Notes under the pieces: generated by a model
What the model saw: only the letters and a program-made list of their open reading frames with translations
Told to the model about the DNA's origin: nothing
Database searches by the model: none
Shown here: in pieces, positions 46,044-55,138 of the stretch
Position numbering within the stretch: the first letter of the stretch is position 1
Layout: every line of letters starts with the position of its first letter
Translations under genes and position numbers: made by a program
From: Billgrantia desiderata
Lineage (GTDB): Bacteria; Pseudomonadota; Gammaproteobacteria; Pseudomonadales; Halomonadaceae
Assembly: GCA_011742915.1 (NCBI GenBank)
Contig: JAAQTN010000004.1
Location: 1 to 64,000 of the forward strand
Direction of reading: 5' to 3'
DNA: 64,000 bases

Positions 46044-46511
46044 TCAGCGGTGGTAGGGATGCCCCACCAGCAGGGTCCAGGCGCGATAGAGCTGTTCGGC
46101 CAGAATCACCCTGACCAGTGGATGCGGCAGCGTCAGCGGCGACAGCGACCAGCGGCGGTCGGCAGCCGCAGAGAGTTCCGGGGCCAGGCCATCCGGCCCA
46201 CCCACCAGCAGCACCACCTCTCGCCCTTCGAGCCGCCAGCTCTCGGCCTCCTGGGCCAGACGCTCGGTACTCCAGGCACGCCCGCCGACTTCGAGCGCCA
46301 CGACGAATTCATCGCCCCGCAGCCGCTCGCGTATGCGCTTGGCTTCCAACGCCACGGCCCTGGCCGTATCGGCATTCTTGCCACGCTGACCGGGAGCGAT
46401 CTCTTCGATCTCCAGAGCGAAGTCGCGCGGCAAACGCTTGCGGTACTCCTCCACCCCTTCGTCGACCCAGCCAGGCATGCGGGTGCCGACCGCCAGCAGG
46501 CGGATTCTCAT
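46044..46511 (-). CDS. rlmH: 23S rRNA (pseudouridine-1915-N3)-methyltransferase
   Basis: SPOUT-class methyltransferase (155 aa) that modifies helix 69 of assembled 70S ribosomes. The [10 protein letters not shown] segment and the C-terminal [18 protein letters not shown] form the SAM-binding knot. Its ATG overlaps the rsfS stop by four bases, the conserved arrangement for this pair. Confidence 0.96.
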   Translation of the reverse strand: MRIRLLAVGTRMPGWVDEGVEEYRKRLPRDFALEIEEIAPGQRGKNADTARAVALEAKRIRERLRGDEFVVALEVGGRAWSTERLAQEAESWRLEGREVVLLVGGPDGLAPELSAAADRRWSLSPLTLPHPLVRVILAEQLYRAWTLLVGHPYHR

Positions 46512-46867
46512 GCGCCGCCCTGCTCCCGGTGCTCACCATCGCTCGGCAGGTCGGCCCATAGCCGCTCCAGGTCATAGAGCTGGCGCGTCTCGGGCAGCAT
46601 GACATGCACGACGAGATCGCCAAGGTCGACCAGCACCCAGTCGGAGCCGGCCTGCCCCTCCACCCCCAGGGGCTGAATGCCACTTGCCTTGGCCCGCTCG
46701 ACCACATGGTCGGCCAGCGCCGTCACATGACGGGTGGAGGTACCGCTGGCTACTACCATCAGGTCGGTGACACTGGTGAGGCGGGAGACATCGAGCAGGG
46801 CGACGTCCTTGGCCTTGAGATCCTCCAGTGCATCTACTACCAGTGTCTTGAGCGATTCGTTATGCAT
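46508..46867 (-). CDS. rsfS: Ribosomal silencing factor RsfS
   Basis: Binds ribosomal protein uL14 (L14) and blocks subunit joining when nutrients are short. At 119 aa it has the family segments [19 protein letters not shown] and [16 protein letters not shown]. Located between nadD and rlmH as in most gammaproteobacteria. Confidence 0.96.
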   Translation of the reverse strand: MHNESLKTLVVDALEDLKAKDVALLDVSRLTSVTDLMVVASGTSTRHVTALADHVVERAKASGIQPLGVEGQAGSDWVLVDLGDLVVHVMLPETRQLYDLERLWADLPSDGEHREQGGA

Positions 46868-46933
46868 AGCCCCTCATCAACGGGAAGTCTTGGACGCCGC
46901 CATTGTAGCGTCTTGGGCAGCTGCTGGCAGCGT

Positions 46934-47632
46934 TCAAGAGTGACGATACAGCGAGGCGGCCTCGATTCTTCTCTCCACCGCCTCCGGCAGCAGGTACCGC
47001 ACGCTGCGCCCCTGCGCCAGACGCTGGCGTATCGCCGTTGCCGAAAGCGCCATGCGCGTGGGCAATGCCAGGCGCAGCAAACCACCCGCCGCACGCCGCA
47101 TGAGAAGTTCGGGTCTATCGACCTCACGTCCGGCGATCAGTTCGGCCAGCGTGGGAGAAAGCGGTGCTTCATGGTCGGGGCGATCGATGACCACCAGGTG
47201 AGCCAGCTCGAACAGCCGCTGTGGCTCGTGCCAGTCGGCCAGGCGCAGAAAGGCATCATGGCCCAAAGCCATGATCAGGCGCGCCTCGCGACCGTACTCG
47301 TCGCGCAGGCTGGCCAGGGTATCGACGGTGTACGACGGGCCGTCGCGCTCGAGCTCACGCCCATCGGCCACCAGCCCCGGGGTATCGCCTATCCCCAGTT
47401 TCAGCAGGCCCAAGCGCTCCTGCGGCGACACCTGCGGCCTGTCGCGCAACGGCGGCAGGCACGCCGGCACCATGTGCACCCGGTCGAGCGCCAGCGCCTC
47501 GTGCAGTTCCACGGCGCTGCGCAGGTGGCCCAGATGAACGGGATCGAAAGTGCCGCCGAACATGGCCACGCGCGGCGGCTCGAGAGACTTCACGGCCTGC
47601 TGCGAAGGCAAGGCGCCGCTCTGCGCCGTCAC
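46934..47632 (-). CDS. nadD: Nicotinate-nucleotide adenylyltransferase
   Basis: Converts nicotinate mononucleotide to deamido-NAD in NAD synthesis. [12 protein letters not shown] is the nucleotidyltransferase signature and SATAIRQRL near the C-terminus the second substrate motif; length 232 aa. The start is a GTG that overlaps the proA stop (GTGA). The N-terminal 20 residues before the core are longer than usual and have no obvious role. Confidence 0.95.
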   Translation of the reverse strand: MTAQSGALPSQQAVKSLEPPRVAMFGGTFDPVHLGHLRSAVELHEALALDRVHMVPACLPPLRDRPQVSPQERLGLLKLGIGDTPGLVADGRELERDGPSYTVDTLASLRDEYGREARLIMALGHDAFLRLADWHEPQRLFELAHLVVIDRPDHEAPLSPTLAELIAGREVDRPELLMRRAAGGLLRLALPTRMALSATAIRQRLAQGRSVRYLLPEAVERRIEAASLYRHS

Positions 47633-48930
47633 TGCCGTACCTGACCGTCGCCCAGCACCACGTACTTGCGCGTGGTCAGACCCTCGAGCCCGACCGGGCC
47701 GCGCGCATGGAGCTTGTCGGTGGAGATGCCGATCTCCGCGCCCAGGCCATACTCGAAGCCATCGGCAAAGCGGGTCGAGGCATTGACCATCACCGAGCTC
47801 GAATCGACCTCGGCCATGAAGCGGCGCGCCAGCCCGTAGTCTTCCGTCACGATGGCGTCGGTGTGGTGCGATCCATAGCGCTCGATGTGCTCGATGGCAG
47901 CCTCCATGCCATCGACCACCCGCACCGCCAGCACCGGGGCCAGATATTCGGCGTACCAGTCTTCTTCGCTTGCGGCAGCGATGTCATCGAGAATGGCCCG
48001 ACTGCGCTCACAGCCACGCAGCTCGACCCCGTGCGCGGCATAGGCTTGCGCCAGGCGCGGCAGCAGCGCCTCGGCAACCGGCGCATCGACGAGCAGAGTC
48101 TCCATGGTGTTGCAGGTGCCGTAGCGATGCGTCTTGGCATTGACGGCGATCGCCAGCGCCTTTTCGGGATCCGCCGTGGCATCGATATAGACGTGGCATA
48201 CGCCGTCCAGGTGCTTGATCACCGGCACCCGCGCCTCGCGCGAAATACGTTCGATGAGCGACTTGCCGCCCCGGGGAATGATCACGTCCACGTATTCGGG
48301 CATGGCGATCAGCTGCCCCACCGCGGCACGGTCGGTGGTGGCTACCACCTGCACCGCCGTCTCCGGCAGTCCGGCATCGCGCAGCCCGTCACGAATGCAG
48401 GCGGCGATGGCGGCGTTGGAGTCGCGCGCCTCGGAGCCGCCGCGCAGGATGCTGGCGTTGCCCGATTTCAGGCATAGGCTGGCGGCTTCCATGGTCACGT
48501 TGGGCCGCGACTCGTAGATGATGCCGATCACCCCGAGCGGCACCCGCATCTGGCCCACCTGGATACCGCTGGGCCGGTAGCGCAGCCCCTCGATCTCGCC
48601 TACGGGATCGGGCAGTGCCGCCACTTGTTCGAGGCCTTCGATCATGGCATCGATACGCGCATCGTTGAGCGCCAGACGATCCAGCAGGGCCGCCTCGAGG
48701 CCGCTCGCGCGGCCGCGGGCCAGATCGGCAGCGTTGGCCTCGAGTATCTCACTGCGGCGACGCTGCAGATGCGCGGCCATGGCCAGCAGGGCCCGGTTCT
48801 TGTCGCCGGTCACGGCGCGACGCATCTGAGTGGCGGCAACGCGTGCCGCCTGGCCGAGGCCAGCCATGTAGGCAACGACATCGTCGATCTGGTTGACGCT
48901 GGTTTCGGTTTGAGAGGCGTGAGCGGTCAT
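47629..48930 (-). CDS. proA: Gamma-glutamyl phosphate reductase
   Basis: Second step of proline synthesis, reducing gamma-glutamyl phosphate with NADPH; 433 aa. The active-site Cys is in [10 protein letters not shown], and [11 protein letters not shown] is the conserved substrate-side segment. The ATG at 48930 has GGAGAA somewhat far upstream (13 bases); the longer frame from 49008 is unlikely. Proline is a compatible solute in halophiles, so the gene may matter for osmotic balance, though its sequence shows no special control. Confidence 0.96.
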   Translation of the reverse strand: MTAHASQTETSVNQIDDVVAYMAGLGQAARVAATQMRRAVTGDKNRALLAMAAHLQRRRSEILEANAADLARGRASGLEAALLDRLALNDARIDAMIEGLEQVAALPDPVGEIEGLRYRPSGIQVGQMRVPLGVIGIIYESRPNVTMEAASLCLKSGNASILRGGSEARDSNAAIAACIRDGLRDAGLPETAVQVVATTDRAAVGQLIAMPEYVDVIIPRGGKSLIERISREARVPVIKHLDGVCHVYIDATADPEKALAIAVNAKTHRYGTCNTMETLLVDAPVAEALLPRLAQAYAAHGVELRGCERSRAILDDIAAASEEDWYAEYLAPVLAVRVVDGMEAAIEHIERYGSHHTDAIVTEDYGLARRFMAEVDSSSVMVNASTRFADGFEYGLGAEIGISTDKLHARGPVGLEGLTTRKYVVLGDGQVRQ

Positions 48931-49019
48931 GCGGAACGAAGTTCTCCTGGCAGAGCGCCACACGGCGCTGCGAACGTTATACTGGCGCGATACCACGTTG
49001 AACCCCATAGTAAGGCACC

Positions 49020-49889
49020 ATGCAGAGCAAGTACAAAGTCGGGCTGATGCGCCTGAACCTGTGGGCCGCGGCGCTGCTACTGATCCTGCTGGCTTACCTC
49101 GCCGAACCGCTCTCCAGCGCTCTGCTGCTGGTATTGGCCAGCGTCTGGCTGATGGTGACGGCCAGCCTGCTCGAACTCAGCTACCGGCGCCCCCCCACCG
49201 TCCCCTGGCAGCTACTGCCCAGCCTGCTGCTGGCCGGCCTGCTGCTCGTGGAACCGGAGCGCCATGCCCTGTGGCTATGGGTGTGGCCTGCTTTGCTGAT
49301 GCTACCCCAGCCCGGCTGGGTCCTGGCGCTGAGCTGCGGCCTGGCCGGGCTCACCTGGTGGCGCCTGGCAGACCTGCTGGGCATCGAGCAGACGCTGTTC
49401 TCCGGCCTGGTGCTGCTGCCGCTGATGCTGCTCGGACTGGCCCGCAACCGCTACTTGCTACCGTCACGCGCCGGTGCACGTCAGCGCATGCGTCTGGTGC
49501 CGGGCCTGCCGCTCTGGAGCAGTCAGCAGCTCTCCGCCGACCTGCGCCGTGAGCGCGCCCGCTGCCGCCGGGAAGGCGTGCACGGAGAGCTGATGCTGCT
49601 GCGCATGCCACGCGGCAAGTTCTGGCCCATGGCCCAGGAACTGTGTCGCCTGACCCACGATTTCGAGAACTGCTATCGACTCGACCATCGCACCTTGGCG
49701 ACGCTGCTGCTCAGTCGCAATGACGGCCAGGCCAAGGCCCGCCGTCAGGCGTTGCTCAAGGGGCTGCGTCCCAATGCCGAGGTACGCTTCGTAGCGCTGG
49801 ACCAGGTTTCGACCCTCGACGACCTGACGCGACACTTCGCGCATCACCAGCCCCAGCCCCAGCCCCCTACGGAGCGTCCGAATGGATGA
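49020..49889 (+). CDS. Membrane protein with degenerate GGDEF-like cytoplasmic domain (I)
   Basis: A 289-aa protein with about five N-terminal hydrophobic helices (residues 12-140) and a cytoplasmic C-terminal domain (about 160-280). That domain shows the outline of a GGDEF fold: a leading helix rich in Arg ([16 protein letters not shown]), a short strand (ELMLLRMP), the stretch [15 protein letters not shown] where an active enzyme has R.GG.EF, and a final helix. The signature itself and the metal-binding Asp are absent, so it should not make c-di-GMP. It overlaps the next gene by eight bases, and the two proteins share the same design. The assignment is by fold pattern only. Confidence 0.55.
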   Translation: MQSKYKVGLMRLNLWAAALLLILLAYLAEPLSSALLLVLASVWLMVTASLLELSYRRPPTVPWQLLPSLLLAGLLLVEPERHALWLWVWPALLMLPQPGWVLALSCGLAGLTWWRLADLLGIEQTLFSGLVLLPLMLLGLARNRYLLPSRAGARQRMRLVPGLPLWSSQQLSADLRRERARCRREGVHGELMLLRMPRGKFWPMAQELCRLTHDFENCYRLDHRTLATLLLSRNDGQAKARRQALLKGLRPNAEVRFVALDQVSTLDDLTRHFAHHQPQPQPPTERPNG

Positions 49890-50814
49890 CGATAGCCGCA
49901 ACGTCGCGGGACGACTCATCGTGGCGTATGCCTTCTCCACGCTCTTGCTGGGGTGTTATGCCGCCTGGCGCTATCTGATGGGCGACTATAGCCGCATCCT
50001 GCTGCCGGCAGCCCTGGCGCTGGTCATGCTGGTCGCCTGCCTGCTGCACGTGGCCCGCCCCAACCAGGCACGTCTGCCGGCCTATCTGGCGCTGCTCGTC
50101 GGCTATTCGATGCTGGCCCTGGAGCTGCCCTGGCTGGAAGAGGCGGGCATCATGTGGATCGGCCTTGCGCCGCTGCTCACGGTCCTGCTGCTGCCGCTGG
50201 CTTCCGCCATGCTGCTGAACCTGTTCCTGGCCCCCGTCTGGCTGTTCTTGAGCGATACCGCGCTGGATCTGCATTTCGCTCTCGGCTATGTGGCCATGAC
50301 CCTGGTCGTCGCCCTGGTACCTTGGGAGCAACGCCGCCAGCAAGCCCTGCTGGAAGCCACCAACCCTCGCGACCGCCATTGCAATGCCCTGGCATGCGAG
50401 GCCATGCATGAACTGCTCGGCAGTGAGTATCAGCGCACACAGTTCCTCGGACAGCCCCTGGCCGTCCTGGTACTGCACTTGCCCCAGTTGGAAATGGCCG
50501 GCGAACAGTTCGGCAGCCGGGCACGTCAGGCCCTGCTCGACGCGCTGTGCCTAGCCGTACATCGCTGCTCGCGGCGGCACGACTTCCTGGGGCGACAGGG
50601 CACGTCCACCTTCTGGCTGGTACTGCCCGATACCAGCCAGAGCGGCGCACAGATGGTACAGCAGCGCATCGAACAGGCGCTCGAGTCGACGGTGCTGGTG
50701 GATACCGGTACCCTGCGAGCGCCCATCGCGCACTGCCAGCGCCTGCCCGGCGAGAGCTGGCCGCGTTTCGAGCAGCGCCTGCTGGAGCTTACACGCAAGC
50801 TCAGCGAGACTTGA
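49882..50814 (+). CDS. Membrane protein with degenerate GGDEF-like cytoplasmic domain (II)
   Basis: A 310-aa protein with about five membrane helices (residues 10-150) and a C-terminal domain (about 165-305) that follows GGDEF proteins more closely than its neighbour. NPRDRHCN stands in the place of DPLTGLxN, and GRQGTSTFWLVLPDTS in that of R.GGEEF..LLP.TS, with the following GAQMVQQRIEQAL helix well kept. The catalytic GGDEF motif is lost. GGAG seven bases before the ATG gives a good start inside the previous gene. The pair may form a membrane signalling or scaffold complex without cyclase activity. Confidence 0.6.
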   Translation: MDDDSRNVAGRLIVAYAFSTLLLGCYAAWRYLMGDYSRILLPAALALVMLVACLLHVARPNQARLPAYLALLVGYSMLALELPWLEEAGIMWIGLAPLLTVLLLPLASAMLLNLFLAPVWLFLSDTALDLHFALGYVAMTLVVALVPWEQRRQQALLEATNPRDRHCNALACEAMHELLGSEYQRTQFLGQPLAVLVLHLPQLEMAGEQFGSRARQALLDALCLAVHRCSRRHDFLGRQGTSTFWLVLPDTSQSGAQMVQQRIEQALESTVLVDTGTLRAPIAHCQRLPGESWPRFEQRLLELTRKLSET

Positions 50815-50853
50815 AGGCGCCCCGCGCCACGACATACCCACAAGGAGTGCTGT

Positions 50854-52254
50854 TTGAGCCTGACAGAGACCCTGCAACAGCTTGCCCCCTCCCCCGAGAT
50901 GCTGCTGTTCATCGTGGGAGCCATCGCCCTGCTCGAGTCTCTTGCCCTGGTCGGCCTGCTGTTGCCCGGCGTGGTGTTGATCACCGCCGCGGCATCCTTG
51001 GCCGGCCATCAGGACATGGCCTTGACCTCCCTGTTGCTGGCTGCCTTCATCGGCGCCGTGCTCGGTGACGGCATCAGCTTCGCCCTGGGCTACAGCCAAC
51101 GCGAGCGAGTCACCCGACTGTGGCCACTGTCACGCCATCCCGAGTGGCTGGCGCGGGGCGCCCGCTTCTTTCAGCGCTATGGCAGCCTGTCGGTCTTCTT
51201 CGGTCGTTTCGTCGGCCCGGTACGCCCCGTGATTCCGCTGATCGCCGGCATGCTGCACATGTCGCCGCGCGCCTTCCTCTGGGCCAACCTTGCCTCGGCG
51301 GCGCTGTGGGCACCGGCCTACGTCCTGCCCGGCTATCTGCTGGGGCAGACCTGGCAGCAACTGCTCACGCTACCGGCAGGGCTGGAAGCGCTGCTGATCG
51401 TTCTAGCGATCATCGTCGTGGTGCTGACGGTGGCCTTCTCGTGGCTGCGCCATCAGGTCAGCCGCTCGGGTCGCGTCTACCGACTGCTGGCCCACGGCGC
51501 CCGGCGCCGCCCCTTGCTGCGCCGAGCCTGGCTCAAGCGCAGTTGGCGCCGCGGCGAGGTGCCTCTGGCCAGTTGGCTGCTGCTGGTCTTCTCGCTGGGC
51601 GGGCTGTCCGGACTGACCATCGCCGTCATCCGCCAGCGCGGTCCCTTTACCATCGACCTGCAGGTACATGCCTTCTTCGACACCCTGGTGGTGCCGTTGC
51701 TGCCCGAGGCCGGCCAGTTACTGGCGCGTATCGGCGACATGTACGGCATCCTGGCGCTGGTGCTGCCCTGGGGCGTGTGGCTGCTTCTGCGTCGTCATGT
51801 TTCCGCTTTCGCCCACATCGGTGCCGGGCTCGGCGCCATTGCCCTGCTCAATACACTGGGCAAGGCGTTGATCGGGCGGCCACGCCCGGACACGCCGGAC
51901 TACCTCACCGGCTCGCTGGCCTACCCCAGCGCACATGCCTCGTCAGCCGTGGTGCTGTACGGTCTGGCCGCTGCCTTCATCGCCCAGGAGCTGCCTTCCC
52001 AGCGCCGCTTCTGGGTCTACTGGACGGCGATCGCCCTGGCCTTGCCCATGGCGCTGTCACGCCTGGTGATCGGCGTGCACTGGCTGTCGGACCTCATCGG
52101 CGGCGGTCTGCTGGGACTGGTGGTGTGCGCCCTGGTGCGGTTGGCCTGGCAGCGCAAGCCCCGTCCCTCACTCGCGCCCTGCCCCTGGCTGGCACTCACC
52201 GTAGCCTCGCTGACTCTCGTCGCGGCCCGGGTTGCCCTGCTGCCGCCGGTATGA
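50854..52254 (+). CDS. DedA-PAP2 fusion membrane protein
   Basis: A 466-aa fusion. Residues about 1-190 are a DedA domain with FFGRFVGPVRPVIPLIAGM, a family implicated in undecaprenyl-phosphate and phospholipid flipping. Residues about 240-440 are a PAP2 lipid phosphatase with all three motifs: KALIGRPRPD, YPSAHAS (His in PSxH) and SRLVIGVHWLSD. The fusion suggests a protein that both dephosphorylates undecaprenyl diphosphate or a lipid phosphate and returns the product across the membrane. The start is a TTG with AAGGAG six bases upstream. It follows the GGDEF-like pair by 39 bases on the same strand. Confidence 0.85.
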   Translation: MSLTETLQQLAPSPEMLLFIVGAIALLESLALVGLLLPGVVLITAAASLAGHQDMALTSLLLAAFIGAVLGDGISFALGYSQRERVTRLWPLSRHPEWLARGARFFQRYGSLSVFFGRFVGPVRPVIPLIAGMLHMSPRAFLWANLASAALWAPAYVLPGYLLGQTWQQLLTLPAGLEALLIVLAIIVVVLTVAFSWLRHQVSRSGRVYRLLAHGARRRPLLRRAWLKRSWRRGEVPLASWLLLVFSLGGLSGLTIAVIRQRGPFTIDLQVHAFFDTLVVPLLPEAGQLLARIGDMYGILALVLPWGVWLLLRRHVSAFAHIGAGLGAIALLNTLGKALIGRPRPDTPDYLTGSLAYPSAHASSAVVLYGLAAAFIAQELPSQRRFWVYWTAIALALPMALSRLVIGVHWLSDLIGGGLLGLVVCALVRLAWQRKPRPSLAPCPWLALTVASLTLVAARVALLPPV

Positions 52255-52278
52255 TGCCGAATTGGCTGACACCAATCC

Positions 52279-52902
52279 TTAGCCCAGGGCCAGCCAGATC
52301 CCCACGCCGACCATCAGCGTGCCGGCAATGCGGTTGAGCAGGCGGACGTTGCCACTCTCGCCGAGCACCCGCCGCAGCCCCTTGCCGCCGGCGGCATAGA
52401 GCAGCAGGCAGAGAAATTCGATGAGCAGAATTATCGCGATCAAGATGGCCAGCTGGCCGCCGAGCGAGCGCGAGGCATCGAGAAACGGCGGCAGCAGCGC
52501 AACGAAGAAGGCCCACCCCTTGGGATTGGCCACTGCGGTGATGAAGCCCTGCAGCGCCAGCTGGCCTCGCGAGGCTCGCGGCAGCTCGACATTCTCCAGC
52601 GGGATTGCCATGCGCCCACGGGAGCGCCACATCATCACCCCCAGATAGCCGAGATAGGCGCCACCCACCCACTTGAACAGGGCGAACAGCTCCGGCTGAC
52701 GCAGCATCAAGGCCGCCACGCCGGCCCCGGCCGCCAACGCCACCAGCCCCACGCCGACCAGCTCGCCGGCCATCATCCACAGCGTGCGCTTCACGCCCTG
52801 GGTCATGCCCAGCACCATCGACAGGGTCATGCACATACCCGGCGTCAGCGAGACGAACAGAAAGGTCGGCACGAAGACCGACAGCAACGAGAGTTTGATC
52901 AT
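52279..52902 (-). CDS. LysE/RhtB-family amino-acid exporter
   Basis: Inner-membrane exporter of 207 aa with about six helices. The N-terminal FVSLTPGMCMTLSMVLGMTQG and the mid-protein FITAVANPKGWAFFVALLP match the LysE/RhtB pattern. The substrate (homoserine, threonine, leucine or another amino acid) cannot be told. It converges with the DedA-PAP2 gene, with only 24 bases between the stops. Confidence 0.88.
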   Translation of the reverse strand: MIKLSLLSVFVPTFLFVSLTPGMCMTLSMVLGMTQGVKRTLWMMAGELVGVGLVALAAGAGVAALMLRQPELFALFKWVGGAYLGYLGVMMWRSRGRMAIPLENVELPRASRGQLALQGFITAVANPKGWAFFVALLPPFLDASRSLGGQLAILIAIILLIEFLCLLLYAAGGKGLRRVLGESGNVRLLNRIAGTLMVGVGIWLALG

Positions 52903-52969
52903 GCGGCTTGGCCTCGTCCTTGGGCAGGCAGTCTGGCAGGTCAGGGTGACTAGGAGATGTCCAGCGCGC

Positions 52970-53587
52970 TCACTCGCCCCAGCGCGGCATGAGACGATGC
53001 TCGATGCCGAGCTGGTTGAGAATGCGCGCCACGATGAAATCGACCAGGTCGTCTACCGTGGCGGGCCGGTGGTAGAAGCCGGGCGCCGCCGGCAAGATCA
53101 CCGCCCCCAGGCGAGCAAGGTTCAGCATGTGCTCGAGGTGAATGGCCGAGAGCGGCGTTTCCCGCGGCACCAGGATCAGTTGGCGGCGCTCCTTGAGCGC
53201 CACGTCGGCGGCGCGCTCGATCAGGTTGTTGCTGGCCCCCGTGGCCACGGCCGACAGCGTGCCGGTACTGCAGGGGCAGATCACCATGGCCGAGGGCGCA
53301 CCCGAGCCGGAAGCCACCGGCGCCATCCAGTCTTCGCGACCGAAGCAGCGAATCTGCCCCGCGGCCGCACCGCTGCGCTCGCTCAGCGCCTGAGCCAGGC
53401 GCTCTGGGCGTGCCGGCAGGCTGGCATCGGTTTCGGTCTCGATCACCAGATGCGCCGCCTTGGAGACCATCACCCACACTTCGTGGCCGGCGGCCACCAG
53501 CGCCTCGATCAGGCGCAGGCCATACTGGGCGCCCGACGCCCCGGTGAGGGCCACCGTGACGGGCGGATGAAAAACGGGTTCATTCAT
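52970..53587 (-). CDS. ubiX: Flavin prenyltransferase UbiX
   Basis: Makes prenylated FMN, the cofactor of UbiD decarboxylases in ubiquinone synthesis. At 205 aa it has the N-terminal ALTGASGAQYG, the middle PCSTGTLSAVATGASNNLI and PRETPLSAIHLEHML, all typical. Its start lies eight bases inside the end of mpl, so it is coupled to mpl, as in pseudomonads. Confidence 0.95.
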   Translation of the reverse strand: MNEPVFHPPVTVALTGASGAQYGLRLIEALVAAGHEVWVMVSKAAHLVIETETDASLPARPERLAQALSERSGAAAGQIRCFGREDWMAPVASGSGAPSAMVICPCSTGTLSAVATGASNNLIERAADVALKERRQLILVPRETPLSAIHLEHMLNLARLGAVILPAAPGFYHRPATVDDLVDFIVARILNQLGIEHRLMPRWGE

Positions 53588-54959
53588 GCGCCACCTCCAG
53601 CGCCGCCAGCAACTTGGCGTGAATGCCGCCGAAGGCGCCGTTGGACATCACCACGATACGGTCCAGCGGCCGCGCCTCGGCCACCAGCGCCGCCACCAGG
53701 GTATCGATGTCCTGCTCCAGGCGGGCCGGTATTGGGCTGGCCTCAAGCACCGGGTCGAGCGACCAATCCAACCCCGGCGGCTGATACCAGAATGCCAGAT
53801 CGGCCGCGGCCGTACTTGCCGCCAGGCGTTCACGCAACGTCCCCAGACGCATGGTGTTGGAGCGCGGTTCGATCACCGCCAGCAGGCGACCGCGGGGCGT
53901 GGCGGCGCGCAGCCCTTCGAGGGTGGCGGCGAAGGCGGTGGGATGATGGGCGAAATCGTCGATGACCTGAATGCCGGCCACCTCGCCGCGCACTTCCTGA
54001 CGCCGCCGCGGGGTCTCGAAACGAGCGGCGGCGGCACAGCCGCGTGCCAGGTCGACGCCGCAAGCGTGCGCCGCGGCCAGCGCGGCCAGCGCATTGCGCG
54101 CATTATGGGTGCCGGTCAGCGCCCAATCGACCACGGCGTCCTCGTTAACCTCGCCCTGCTGGTGCACCACGCGGAAGCGCGAGGCGTCGTCCCGCTCCAG
54201 CTCCAGGCGCCAGGGGCTCGCGGCGTCGCTACCGAAGCGCTCCACCGGGGTCCAGCTGCCCATCTCCAGCACGCGGTCGAGGGCCGGCTCGCCATCGGCC
54301 ACCAGCAGCCGGCCACGCCCCGGCACGGTGCGGACGAGGTAATGGAATTGACGCTCGATAGCGGCAAGGTCGGCAAAGATATCCGCATGATCGAACTCGA
54401 GATTACCCAGAATCGCGATCTCGGGCCGGTAGTGCACGAACTTGGAGCGCTTGTCGAAGAAGGCGGTGTCGTATTCGTCGGCCTCGACCACGAAGGGGGA
54501 ACCCGGGGCACCCAGCCGTGCCGACACACCAAAATTGCGCGGCACACCACCGATCAGAAAACCCGGTTCGAGACCGGCGGACTCCAACAACCAGGCGGTC
54601 AGGCTTGCCGTGGTGGTCTTGCCATGAGTACCGGCCACGGCGATGACCTGCCGTCCCGGCAGCACCTGTTCGGCCAGCCACTGAGGGCCTGAGGTGTAAG
54701 GCAGGCCGAGATCGAGTAGCGCCTCCACTTCGGGGTTGCCCCGCGAGAGGGCATTGCCCACCACCACCAGATCCGGCCGTGGTTCCAGGTTGCTCGCGGC
54801 ATAACCCTCGCGCAGTTCGATGCCGGCCTCGACCAGTTGGGTACTCATCGGCGGATAGACGCCGCTGTCCGAACCGGTGACGGTATGGCCGAGATCCCGT
54901 GCCAGCAGCGCCAGGCTGCCCATGAAGGTGCCGCAGATACCGAGAATATGAACGTGCAT
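53580..54959 (-). CDS. mpl: UDP-N-acetylmuramate:L-Ala-gamma-D-Glu-meso-DAP ligase
   Basis: Peptidoglycan recycling ligase (459 aa) that joins recovered tripeptide to UDP-MurNAc. The Mur ligase ATP loop AVAGTHGKTTTASL is near residue 110, with the HILGICGTFMG N-terminus that distinguishes Mpl from MurC. It uses murein tripeptide, fitting the window's several peptidoglycan-processing enzymes. It is divergent from pfp, with about 180 bases between. Confidence 0.95.
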   Translation of the reverse strand: MHVHILGICGTFMGSLALLARDLGHTVTGSDSGVYPPMSTQLVEAGIELREGYAASNLEPRPDLVVVGNALSRGNPEVEALLDLGLPYTSGPQWLAEQVLPGRQVIAVAGTHGKTTTASLTAWLLESAGLEPGFLIGGVPRNFGVSARLGAPGSPFVVEADEYDTAFFDKRSKFVHYRPEIAILGNLEFDHADIFADLAAIERQFHYLVRTVPGRGRLLVADGEPALDRVLEMGSWTPVERFGSDAASPWRLELERDDASRFRVVHQQGEVNEDAVVDWALTGTHNARNALAALAAAHACGVDLARGCAAAARFETPRRRQEVRGEVAGIQVIDDFAHHPTAFAATLEGLRAATPRGRLLAVIEPRSNTMRLGTLRERLAASTAAADLAFWYQPPGLDWSLDPVLEASPIPARLEQDIDTLVAALVAEARPLDRIVVMSNGAFGGIHAKLLAALEVAHE

Positions 54960-55138
54960 GGAGTCCGACCTTAATCACCGCATAACGCAGGCAGGCGCCG
55001 CCTGCCAGGAAGAACCGGCAGACTAGCACGGTGCGCTGCCGCCTCTCCAGCAGCGTGCAGGCTCGCCGCCTTTCGTCTAAAATACTTCGCCTTGTCGTCA
55101 AGCATGAAACGGACTTTTCCCAGGAGCCCATAAGCCCC

